A stretch of 64,000 nt of DNA from Mycobacterium pseudokansasii (GTDB lineage Bacteria; Actinomycetota; Actinomycetes; Mycobacteriales; Mycobacteriaceae): the NCBI RefSeq assembly GCF_900566075.1, contig NZ_UPHU01000001.1, forward strand, positions 806,001 to 870,000, written 5' to 3'. The notes under the pieces were generated by a model, which saw only the letters and a program-made list of their open reading frames with translations, had not been told where the DNA came from and made no database searches. This document shows, one piece after another, positions 37,631 to 45,936 of this stretch. Position numbers and translations under genes: made by a program. The stretch's first letter is position 1. Every line of letters begins with the position of its first letter.

Positions 37631-37676
37631 CGACCCTTGGCGACCCTTGGTCGCTAGGGACCCTTGGTCGCTAGGA
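37631..37676. repeat. Short tandem repeats around gacccttggtcgctag
   Basis: Two adjacent copies of a 17-bp unit (gacccttggtcgctagg) preceded by a shortened copy. The unit abuts ccttgaggattg, which also occurs beside copy 1 at 35819-35830. Role unknown. Confidence 0.8.
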
Positions 37677-37697
37677 CCTTGAGGATTGTCTTGAGTT

Positions 37698-39318
37698 TCA
37701 GGCTGCTTTGGGTAGCAGTCTGGCGGCGTCGGTGCGTTGTGTGATGTGAGTATCGATGGTGCGCAATGCGTTTCGTAATGGCGGTGGTGCGGGTGGCTGG
37801 TCGGCGGCCATGAGGGGCGCCAGTAGACGGTTGTGCAGTTTGGTGTAGAAGATCGCAAACCGCAGCCCGTCGCCGGTGAGGCGGTAGAGGTTGCGGCCCG
37901 GGATTCGGGTGATCAGGCCGTTGACGCGTAACCGGGTGAGGTCGTAGCTGGCCTGGTTGGTGGTGTAGGCGGTGCCGTCGAGCAGTCCGGTCATCAAGGC
38001 ACGCAGGCTCTTGTTGGTGATGCCGGTGACAGCGAGCATCGTCGTGCACAGGGCGCCGGCCAGGGCTTGGACCCCGAAGATCGCCGAACCGTAAGGCCGG
38101 GGTCTTCGCGCCATCCTCGGTGAGGGTCGGCCGCGCGATCCGCTCAAAGGCTGGACTCGCAAGGACGCAGCCCTGGCCGACACGCTCAGTATCGAGCAGG
38201 CGCCGATTGATTGCACGCGCGCGGGCCTGCAACTCATCGAGATGGACCAGGCGCCGCTGGCAGCGTAGGTCATCGGGTGAGTTGATCACGGTCTCGATCC
38301 GCAGCGCCCGCCCGCCTTTCAAATACTGCTTGATGCGTGAGCTCTTGTAGAACGCGTTGACGGTGACCTCGGTACCGCGAGTGACGACTTTCGTCTTGGG
38401 CACACAGTCGAGTTTCGGGGGCCGACCGCCTCGGCGGGGCCCGTAAAAGATCAGTTCCACGGTGTCGGGACGTCCGATGTCGAGGTTATCGGCGACCAGG
38501 GCTTCAAAGAATGAGCGGGCGTGGCGTGGGGCGTTGAAAACCAGGGTCCGTGACACCTCGACCTGGCGCATCGACAGTTCCCACCAGTAGCCCGCCGCCC
38601 GGTCGGCGTCAGTCAGCGGCAGCGGCAGCTGGCTCATCCAACGCTCGAAAAATACCTCGATGGCGCCTGGGCCCAGCCGGTCGCAGATGGCTTGCAGCGC
38701 GGCGGGATCCGCACAGGCGGCAAACCCGTTGGACAGCTCGTCAAACCCGATGCCGGCGTTGGCGGCCTGCCGTTTGGCGTACTCATGGCCGTTGAGCCAC
38801 ACCTTGATCGGGTACGGGAAGGATGTGCAAATCTTGATGAACGCCGGCCCGAAATCGATGTCCCAGACATAAAAATAAAAACACGTGACCCGCCGGTCTG
38901 CCTTGTAGAACGAAAACCACGGCACACCGTTGTTGCCGATGTGTTTTGCCGAGGCGAACACATTCTGGAACTCCTGGCCGATCCCGACTGCGACCACCCC
39001 GGAGCGGCCTGTACCCGCCTGTCCAACCAAATATGGGCGCATCACCTCAATCTTGCGGTCGTCCTTGCCGAACCTGACCACCGGGATGGTGTTGTCGGCA
39101 GCGAAGCGCTCGACCGCCCGGCGAAACGTGGTGCCCATCTTCTCGATGATCGCCGGCGACGGGATCGGATAACCCAGGTGCGCGGTCATAAACGACACCA
39201 CCTGCCCGCCCACCTGCAGATTGGGCACATAGCCATTGAGACAGATCCGATCCATGCAGTCCAAATCCAGAACCACATGCCCATCAAGCACATCGTTGAC
39301 CGTCACTGCCGCAGCCAT
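37698..39318 (-). pseudogene. Unrecognised large protein, copy 2, with one frameshift
   Basis: Begins with ATG 39318 (MAAAVTVNDVLDGHVVLDLD). The N-terminal domain (DRICLNGYVPNLQ, IPSPAIIEKMG, FRRAVERFAADN), a middle domain (KVWLNGHEYAKRQAANAG, YWWELSMRQVEVSRTLVF) and a C-terminal winged helix (YTTNQASYDLTRLRVNGLI, LFAIFYTK-like) make about 540 residues. Near 38072-38075 a run of four C (G on the coding strand) shifts the frame: one base fewer joins RFGDLR to VQALAGALC and continues to LLPKAA at 37698. Unshifted, the frame runs to 37654 as nonsense. Function unknown; possibly a DNA-binding protein of a mobile unit. Confidence 0.65.
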
Positions 39319-39516
39319 GACCCTTAGCCTGCTCGGTCAAACCGGTCCTGACCAGCGACCAATCCCGGCGCGGCGCACGTGAGGGCAGGCTCGGACCGCT
39401 TCTCAACCGGCAGCTAACCGGCAACGAACCCACCCCACCTAACCGCCCACCTCGGCGGTCCGAGGCTGGCCTCGCTGGAAATCTGGTTGGGTGGGCCGTC
39501 TGCGCGCGTGTGGGAT

Positions 39517-40413
39517 TTAGTTGCGCAGTGCGCGACGGTCGACGTGAAAAAAGGTGTAGCCACTGGTGAGCGTGCAGACGAGGGCCGCGACCGCAAGCAT
39601 CTGGGACCCACTGACTACCAAGCTGATACCGCCGCCGGTCGCCGCGCCGGCGATGAAGCTGAACCACAGCAGGAAGTATCCAAGCCATTCCCTCGCGCTT
39701 GCGCCACTGAGGTGACGCTCGATTCCTTGACCCATCTTGACCAGCGTGCCCGTGACGTAGCTCAGCGGGATCGAGACCTCGCCGTTTTTGACAAAGGAGG
39801 TGTTTAACGCGCCGATCCCAAACGCGGCGAACAGCACCGGGACAAAGGAGACTTGATTGGTGGACCATCCGTCCACGGCGATATCGACGCCGGCGGCCAC
39901 GAAGAGGCACAGGGCGGTCAGCACGGTCGGGCCATGCGGGTGCGCCAGCCACCAGTGCCGGCGACACAGCGATGCGGTCACGACACCACCGACAAAAGAC
40001 GCCAACAACAACGCCGCCGCGATCGACAGCCACTGCTCATTGCGAAAGAGTCCCAATACGGCGCGCTCGCTATTACCCGTCATGAAGGTGACAAAGTAGC
40101 CCGCGGAGTGGGTAAACGCCGCCGCCCCGATTAATCCCGCCAACCCCGCCAGCACCCAAGACAACCGCGCTTCACGGCCGAAGATCGCACTATGCGCGGA
40201 CGCCGGCGAAGCTGCCGCGGATTGCCGCACCGGGTCGCTCACCGCCGCTGCATCGACGGATGAGTCCAGCTCGGCCCAATCAACGACGGCGTCCCCGCAG
40301 CCTGTGCACGGGTGAACGGTCACCGCCCACTGTGGCCGCGCAAGCACCTGTGTATCGCAGCGCCCACACTGCGGGCGTGATTCCTTGTCCTGATCAAATC
40401 CGTGATCGGCCAT
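39517..40413 (-). CDS. DUF1275 membrane protein with N-terminal zinc ribbon
   Basis: 298 aa. Residues 1-50 hold two Cys pairs (CGRCDTQVLARPQW and HPCTGCGDAVVDW), a zinc-ribbon pattern. The rest is a six- to seven-helix DUF1275/YoaK domain with the signature FVTFMTGNSERAVLGL and SYVTGTLVKMGQGIERHL. ATG at 40413 was taken; an earlier in-frame start at 40485 adds 24 non-conserved residues. Metal sensing or transport is suggested by neighbours and by the ribbon; the family function is not established. Confidence 0.82.
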   Translation of the reverse strand: MADHGFDQDKESRPQCGRCDTQVLARPQWAVTVHPCTGCGDAVVDWAELDSSVDAAAVSDPVRQSAAASPASAHSAIFGREARLSWVLAGLAGLIGAAAFTHSAGYFVTFMTGNSERAVLGLFRNEQWLSIAAALLLASFVGGVVTASLCRRHWWLAHPHGPTVLTALCLFVAAGVDIAVDGWSTNQVSFVPVLFAAFGIGALNTSFVKNGEVSIPLSYVTGTLVKMGQGIERHLSGASAREWLGYFLLWFSFIAGAATGGGISLVVSGSQMLAVAALVCTLTSGYTFFHVDRRALRN

Positions 40414-40583
40414 AAAAATTAAAGTCCCCCTTCTCGTGCTTACAGATTGCCGCCGCTCGTCGCCCACAGAGCGAGCGCTGCTCATCGACGTTGAGTGACG
40501 CTCCCGGCCGACTTGTGCCCTGAGCGGCGGTCACGACCTGCGTTGAGCACCACGATGCCATGGTTGCGGTCGGTGCCTGTCTG

Positions 40584-41546
40584 TTATGTGCCGGTGGAGC
40601 GATGCGTCGGACCGTGCGGATCCTCGCAGTACGCACACCCGCCAGTCGCACCCTGCTTGCCGGTTCCAGACGTGGCGTGGTCAAGCTGCAACGTGGCGTG
40701 GGAGATGCCATGCTCGCGGGCCAGCAGCTGCGCCAAGTCATTTCGGGTGGCGTGGCAGTCGCGGGCCGCGGCGACAATCACGTGTGCCGACAGCGCCGGT
40801 GTCCCTGAGGTGATTTCCCACACGTGCAGGTCGTGAACCTCCACGACCGTGTCATGGGCGGCCATCGCCTGCCCGATCGCGCCCGGCTCAATACCCGCCG
40901 GGGCGGCCTCCAGGAAAACCAGGCTGGCCGCACGCACCAATCCGACACCGGCTCGAAGCATCAGCGCCACCACGATCAACGTGGCGATCGCGTCCGCACG
41001 CCCGAACCCGGTGACCACGATCACCACCCCGGCCACCGCAGTGGCGATGAATGCGAACAAGTCGTTGAGAATGTGCTGAAAAGCGCCCTCCACATTGAGA
41101 CTGGCCCGGTTAGCCCGGCTGATCATCCACGTCGCCCCCAGGTTGACAACCACACCGACCAGCGCGGTGATCAGCACCAGCATGCCCGTGACCTGCGGCG
41201 GATGAATCAGCCTTTTGATCGCCTCGTAGGCCAACCATGCCGCCAACACCAGCAAGGTCACGCCGTTGGCCTGCGCGGACAAAATCTCCACGCGCCGCCA
41301 CCCGTAGGTCATTCGCCCCGACGCCGGGCGCGCGGCCAGCCGAATCGCCCACAGCGCCAGCGCAATCGAGGCCGCATCGGTGAGCATGTGCGCCGCATCG
41401 GAAAGCAACGCCAAGGACCCCGCGACGAGACCCACCACCACCTCGCCCAGCATGAACGCGGCGATCACCGCCAGCGCACCGCTCAGCCAGCGGCGGTCAG
41501 CATCCGGCGACGCATGCCCATGCGTGTGGCTATGTCCGGCGCTCAT
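40584..41546 (-). CDS. CDF cation efflux protein, CzcD type
   Basis: 320 aa, six helices. His-rich N-terminus (AGHSHTHGHASPDA), helix 2 SLALLSDAAHMLTDAASIAL with the HxxxD transport site, helix 5 HILNDLFAFIATAVAG with the matching site, and a cytoplasmic C-terminal domain with VHDLHVWEITSG and a late Cys/His tail (GGCAYCEDPHG). Exports Zn, Co or Cd by proton antiport in its family. ATG at 41546. The operator-like motif at 41589-41604 lies 43 bp upstream. Confidence 0.92.
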   Translation of the reverse strand: MSAGHSHTHGHASPDADRRWLSGALAVIAAFMLGEVVVGLVAGSLALLSDAAHMLTDAASIALALWAIRLAARPASGRMTYGWRRVEILSAQANGVTLLVLAAWLAYEAIKRLIHPPQVTGMLVLITALVGVVVNLGATWMISRANRASLNVEGAFQHILNDLFAFIATAVAGVVIVVTGFGRADAIATLIVVALMLRAGVGLVRAASLVFLEAAPAGIEPGAIGQAMAAHDTVVEVHDLHVWEITSGTPALSAHVIVAAARDCHATRNDLAQLLAREHGISHATLQLDHATSGTGKQGATGGCAYCEDPHGPTHRSTGT

Positions 41547-41588
41547 CGCCGCACTCGCGCTGCCTGACCCATGCCCACAAACTATGCG

Positions 41589-41604
41589 TACATCGCGATA
41601 TATG
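41589..41604. promoter_or_regulatory. Operator-like motif upstream of the CzcD-type gene
   Basis: tacatcgcgatatatg; the core TACAT-CGCG-ATATA is an imperfect palindrome. On the minus strand it reads CATATATCGCGATGTACGCA followed by TAGTTT, closely matching the sequence upstream of the PacL-like gene (CATAT-TGCGATGTATCTA). Suggests one metal-responsive repressor acts on both. Confidence 0.55.
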
Positions 41605-41650
41605 CAATCAGGATGTCTAGTATTCCGGCGCTGTTTACCATCCTCGTTCT

Positions 41651-42349
41651 TCAACATCCGCAGTCCTTGCCGCGCCACGATCGCAGACCTTGCCAGACGA
41701 CAATGCCGGCGATGGCCAGCCCGATGGCAGGGTCCAACCACCACCCGCCGGGCCACCTGAGGGTGAGCGCCAGGCCAAGCAGAACTGCGGCAGCCTGGGC
41801 GGCGCACAGATAACTTTGGATGCCTTTGCCGACCGTGGCGCCCGAACCCAACCGTGCACCCAGTTTGTGCTGCGCACGGCCTAGGATCGGCATCTGCACC
41901 AATGCGGCCGCGGTCAACAAAACGCCGCCCAGCGTGGCATGCGATGCGTGCTCGTTGAGCAGATGGTGCATGGATTCAGCGGCGATGTAGGGGGCGCTGA
42001 GCCAAAACGTTACCGCCACACCGCGTTGCGCGCGAAGCTCGGCTGTTTCGGACAGGGCCCGCGCGCCGCTGAACCGCCAAATCACGATCAGGCTGGCCAT
42101 CGCTTCAGGCACGCTTCCTAACGCCCATGCAGTCAAAGCGACGGATCCCGCGGCCACGCCCTGCCACAAGCCGACCGCCCCGTCGGCGACCACAAAAACC
42201 AGGCTGGCCCAGGCCAGCCCTCGCGCCCATCGCGCGGCCCGGTGCCACCGGGCATCGCGACGAGATGCCATCTGTGATACGCAAGTGGTTGCAGTACAAC
42301 AGATGTCGTCGTCGATTGCCGGGGTGGCGGCTGAATCAAGCGATGTCAT
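41651..42349 (-). CDS. CDF-like cation transporter with Cys-rich ends
   Basis: 232 aa, about six helices in the cation-diffusion-facilitator arrangement without the usual C-terminal cytoplasmic domain. The N-terminus has DDDICCTATTC and the C-terminus WRGKDCGC, both likely metal-binding. Helix 2 (SVALTAWALGSVPEAMASL) has polar residues where CDFs carry their site, though not HxxxD. ATG at 42349 overlaps the stop of an upstream 109-aa ORF (ATGA). Probably a heavy-metal efflux protein, metal unknown. Confidence 0.82.
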   Translation of the reverse strand: MTSLDSAATPAIDDDICCTATTCVSQMASRRDARWHRAARWARGLAWASLVFVVADGAVGLWQGVAAGSVALTAWALGSVPEAMASLIVIWRFSGARALSETAELRAQRGVAVTFWLSAPYIAAESMHHLLNEHASHATLGGVLLTAAALVQMPILGRAQHKLGARLGSGATVGKGIQSYLCAAQAAAVLLGLALTLRWPGGWWLDPAIGLAIAGIVVWQGLRSWRGKDCGC

Positions 42350-42675
42350 GAGGGCCGCTCTGCGGGTGCGCCGAGCATCAGCACGTACTTCGGCGTTGCT
42401 CGTGGCGCGAGCCTACAGTCGTTGGCCCTGACCATTTGCCCTATCCAAGCCTGCCTGATGTCAGGTCGTTTCAAGATGGCCGGGCAGATGCCTGGGCTGG
42501 CACCATTGGCAACGTAGGGCCACCACCGCAAATGCTGGTTCACACGCTGATACGGTGACCGTCCGGCGCCTGAAGATCTGCTAAAGCTCCCGGTTGTCGT
42601 GGTCGGCTGGACTCCCGAGATGGTCACCGGGGTCCAGCGTGCGGCAAGCGGTTGTCTTCTCACGGTTATCTCCAT
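42346..42675 (-). CDS. Hypothetical 109-aa ORF coupled to the CDF-like gene
   Basis: Not recognised. Its TGA overlaps the ATG of the CDF-like gene (ATGA), the only positive sign that it is translated. The C-terminal half (DIRQAWIGQMVRANDCRL) looks protein-like; the N-terminal half is Ser/Thr/Arg-rich and overlaps the 3' end of the PPE gene by 10 bp, so the true start may be internal. Could equally be spurious. Confidence 0.35.
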   Translation of the reverse strand: MEITVRRQPLAARWTPVTISGVQPTTTTGSFSRSSGAGRSPYQRVNQHLRWWPYVANGASPGICPAILKRPDIRQAWIGQMVRANDCRLAPRATPKYVLMLGAPAERPS

Positions 42676-43721
42676 CCCATTACGGCCGGCACCTCGGAAG
42701 GGAGGATGAATTTGGTTGCCCCCGAGGCTGTTTCAACGCACTCTGTTGTGGCGGTCACAAGCCAGGACTGCGGCACCAACAACTTCCCGACGATAGTCGG
42801 CGGATCGATGTTCGTGTGCGACAGCGCCTCATCGCGGCCTGCGGGCCCACGACGTCGGCTCATCCAGTCCGCACACTTGCCCCCAAACCACGCCCGCACC
42901 GACACCGGCCGGCCCCTCACCCGAAAGCGTTCGCCAGCCACACCACCCGCTATCGCCGACGTCACCCGAGAGACCAGAGATGAGAACATCGAGCAAGGCG
43001 AAGCCCAACCCGAATCCGCTTCACCGCCAACCAAACTCAATGTCGACAGATCCAAGCCAGACGACGAGACCGCCGGCGATGCAAGCTGGTTCAGCGCAGC
43101 AGGCACCGCGGAAAACAACCCCGGATCGGCCGCCACCATCGGAAGCGTGTTCGTCGCCGCTGACGTGTCGTCGCCCGAGGCTCGTGGCGAAGCGGCCCTC
43201 AATTCGACCGGAGGTGCGGTAAACGGAGTCACCCGGGAAGCCGCCGCCGAGCTGCTGGCATAGCGATACATCGCATCGGCATTCTGGGCCCACATGCCAC
43301 TGTACTGGGCCTCGGTGACCGCGATCTCAGGAGTGTTTTGACCCAGAAAGTTGGCCGCCACCAGCGATGCCACGCGGTCACGGTTGGCCGCAATCACCGA
43401 CGGGGAGGCCATCATCGCCAGCGCCGTTTCATAGGCAGTTGCTGCCAGCCTGGCCTGGGCGGCGGCCTGCTGCGCCTGCCCGGCAGTGGCGAGCATCCAT
43501 TTCAGATATGGCGCCACCGCCTCCGCCATCGCCGCCGCCGCGGAGCCTCGCCACGAATCGTCGCCAAGCCCAGAAATTACCGCCTCGAACGAGGCGGCGG
43601 TGGAATACAACCCGTCGACCAGGCCCTCCCAAGCGCCAGCAGCAACCAACATCGGTCCCGAGCCGGGACCAGAATACAATCTGGCTGCGTTGACCTCCGG
43701 CGGTAATGCTCCAAAATCCAT
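42666..43721 (-). CDS. PPE-family protein with degenerate SVP motif
   Basis: 351 aa from ATG 43721 (MDFGALPPEVNAARLY). PPE domain of about 175 residues with the expected SWRGSAAAAMAEAVAPYLKWM and a WxG-like hairpin. The C-terminal part has VGKLLVPQSWLVTA, a slightly altered GxxSVPxxW motif of the PPE-SVP subgroup. The 60 residues before it are Arg/Trp-rich and unlike the subgroup, so a compensated frameshift or divergence is possible. ATG 43721 is chosen because a small ORF ends with TAA one base upstream; ATG 43736 is also in frame. Confidence 0.88.
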   Translation of the reverse strand: MDFGALPPEVNAARLYSGPGSGPMLVAAGAWEGLVDGLYSTAASFEAVISGLGDDSWRGSAAAAMAEAVAPYLKWMLATAGQAQQAAAQARLAATAYETALAMMASPSVIAANRDRVASLVAANFLGQNTPEIAVTEAQYSGMWAQNADAMYRYASSSAAASRVTPFTAPPVELRAASPRASGDDTSAATNTLPMVAADPGLFSAVPAALNQLASPAVSSSGLDLSTLSLVGGEADSGWASPCSMFSSLVSRVTSAIAGGVAGERFRVRGRPVSVRAWFGGKCADWMSRRRGPAGRDEALSHTNIDPPTIVGKLLVPQSWLVTATTECVETASGATKFILPSEVPAVMGWR

Positions 43722-43722
43722 G

Positions 43723-43917
43723 TTACTGGCCGCCATTGCTCAGCGGGCCGTAGTGGTGGAATGGCGCAGTGATCACCAGCGCGCGCACGCCGGCGGCACA
43801 GACAGCCGCCTCGATGACAGGCGCTGCGCCGGCGCCCGCCGTAGAGCCCGGCGGCCCGCTGACGCCTGTATCGTCAACCGGGGCCAGTGACTTGAATTTG
43901 ATGGTGCGATGAGACAT
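43723..43917 (-). CDS. Hypothetical 64-aa protein coupled to PPE
   Basis: Not recognised. MSHRTIKFKSLAPVDDTG then an Ala/Gly-rich helix (AAPVIEAAVCAAGVRAL). Supported by a GGAGA ribosome site seven bases before ATG 43917 and by its TAA ending one base before the PPE ATG. Takes the place where a PE partner would be expected but has no PE signature. Alternative: N-terminally extended start at 43992. Confidence 0.5.
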   Translation of the reverse strand: MSHRTIKFKSLAPVDDTGVSGPPGSTAGAGAAPVIEAAVCAAGVRALVITAPFHHYGPLSNGGQ

Positions 43918-44172
43918 TGAGTTCTCCGTGAAGATATGGGCTTTAGACGAAGCAACACACTCGGCGTGGTCCACTTCGGTGTTCTCAGGCATGACCGATC
44001 GTTTTTGGCCGGGCTGTCAGCTCGGACGTCAGATGACTCGACGCAGTGCGCTTCCGTATCGACTCAATGTGTCGGCAGGTCGGCAACCGATTCCGGCAAT
44101 AAGCCAGGGCTGTCGAATGGGCAAGCGGTTACCAGCGGAAAGCGCAGCGTCGAATGACCTGACGCTGACCTA

Positions 44173-44574
44173 TCAACGCCGTGCGAGACACAACTGTCTC
44201 AACAGCTTTTGACCTGCGATGGGCGTGGCAGGGCCCCGGGGCGGGCCGCGTCTGGCCTGCCGTACCCGGTCAAAGCGCCAACCGACAGTGGCCACCGTCG
44301 CGGCCGCGGCGGAAGCGAGAAGCGCAGTGTCCCACCGCGGGAGATCCACCGCCGCAGTCGATACGAGACACGACGGCGATAGTCCGCTATCACACTGCGC
44401 GTGATCGCCAGTAACGGCGAGTGCACCACTAGATGAGCTAACCGACCCATGGGCCCCATCAAGCGAGACAGCCGCGTGCCACGCGTGCTCGACGGCACCG
44501 CCCAGCAACCAGAGCGCCGCGACGATGGCAATGGCCGATCGCAGCAGTGACTGTCCAAGTAGGCCGCTCCGCAC
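44173..44574 (-). CDS. LpqS-like protein
   Basis: 133 aa from GTG 44574. One N-terminal helix (LRSAIAIVAALWLLGGAV) and a short domain with HAWHA and DHAQC, ending GQKLLRQLCLARR. The end matches the M. tuberculosis copper-regulon lipoprotein LpqS (Rv0847, ending DLLTRFCLARR as I recall), and the Arg-Gly-Pro-Pro run before it is shared. No lipobox Cys is visible at the helix end, so it may be a plain membrane-anchored protein. A role in copper handling is inferred from the LpqS likeness and the neighbours. Confidence 0.65.
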   Translation of the reverse strand: MRSGLLGQSLLRSAIAIVAALWLLGGAVEHAWHAAVSLDGAHGSVSSSSGALAVTGDHAQCDSGLSPSCLVSTAAVDLPRWDTALLASAAAATVATVGWRFDRVRQARRGPPRGPATPIAGQKLLRQLCLARR

Positions 44575-44643
44575 AATGCCCTCGAATGTAGCAGCACTTG
44601 CAACGCAGGCACCCGACGTTGCAGCCCTGATGCCAGGTGTCTA

Positions 44644-44820
44644 TCAGATCGGCATGGCCACACGCCGGTGTCCGCACAGCCTTCGCGGCCCGCCCCAAAA
44701 CAGGTGCAATGCCGCCCGCGCTACCCCACAGGCTGCGCCAAGGCCAGGCGCGACAGCTCGACGTGCCTCTTCTCCAGCCGCCAAAGCGGCTGCTGTGCAT
44801 GCCGGTGAACATCTCCTCAT
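44644..44820 (-). CDS. Possible 58-aa Cys-containing ORF; rest of 44575-45029 empty
   Basis: ATG 44820 reads MRRCSPACTAAALAAGEEAR and ends RRLCGHRRVAMPI; four cysteines. No good ribosome site. In a second frame just downstream (about 44588-44640) the DNA spells GCNVGCLRCKCC, also Cys-rich but without a start. Either may be a small metal-binding peptide ahead of the LpqS-like gene, or chance. Apart from these I see nothing in 44575-45029. Confidence 0.25.
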   Translation of the reverse strand: MRRCSPACTAAALAAGEEARRAVAPGLGAACGVARAALHLFWGGPRRLCGHRRVAMPI

Positions 44821-45936
44821 GTCAGCGGGATCGCCGGCCCATCACGCCGCCCGCAGTCGGTCACGCGGATTGGCAGCGTGGATAGTGCAAACACCACGAA
44901 GCTCATACCCCGATACTGACAACCGCGTGCTCGTGCCCAGCGCGGCGAGCACCGCCCCGCCCCGGGGACTATTTCGCCCCGCCGGAATCTAGCCAAAGGT
45001 ACTTGGGTCGTCGATACTGGTGCGGCCTTTTACTGCGTGGCCGAGACGGGGTGTTCCCAGAGGGCTCGCCAGTCGTGTTCTTCTTTCTGCTTGTCCTGGT
45101 GTAGCTCCTCGGACGGCGGGGTGAGGTGGATGGCGGGGTGAGGCAGGCCGAAGAAGTCTCCCGCGCCTTGGGCGGAGGTGTGTGCTCCGGTGTCGATAAA
45201 GCAGTATCCCCGCCCCGACAGGACACCAGCGTGGTCGGTCTGGCGAAGGTAGCGGAGTGCATTTTCCGCGGCGGCTTTGGCGCCGTTCTTGGCGAAGATC
45301 GCCGCTTTGGGCAGAGGTCGGCCGGATGGGGACGTGATCGCGGTAGTGTCTCCGATCGCGAAAATTCCGGGGTATTGGGTTTGCATGGTGGTAGCGTCGA
45401 CACCGATCCAGCCCGGTCCGTCGAGCGTGAGCGCCGGTTCGTGCGGGGGTATAAACACCAGAAGGTCGAACTCGACGACGGCGCCGTCTTGGAACTCGAT
45501 GACCCGGGTGTCGTTGTTGACGCGGGCAACGCTGTGTTCGCCGTAGAAATCGATGTTGTTGGCGTGGAGTAGCGCGACGAGTTCGGGGCCTGCATAGGGG
45601 CCCGCCGAGGGCATGGGTTGTTTTTCTGGGCTGTATACGGAGATCTGCGTCGCGGCGCGGGAGCCGTTCTCACTGAGAAGGTCTGCCGCCAGGAGGGCTC
45701 CTTCGTAGGGGGCTACTGGGCAGCGGTACGGCTGGGAGGTTACAAGGAACACCAGCTTGCCACCGGCGAAGCTACGCAAGGCGCGGTGCGCGTCAGTGGC
45801 GGCGTCGGCGCTGTAGTAATGGACTGCGGTGCCGTTGTCCACAGCGGCTGACAGCCCCGGCACCTTGTCGACGGCGTTGCGGGCGCCGGTGGCGATGACC
45901 AATGCGTCGAATGCAATGTCGGTGGAGTCGGCTAGT

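Noticed and set aside
37641..37676. DosR-like boxes in gacccttggtcgctaggg
   Set aside because: Only the half-site resembles the consensus; no ggac-n-gtcc palindrome as at 61525.
44459..44812. 117-aa minus-strand ORF containing the GCLRCKCC cluster
   Set aside because: It overlaps the LpqS-like gene in another frame and its N- and C-terminal parts look non-coding; only the Cys cluster is noted.
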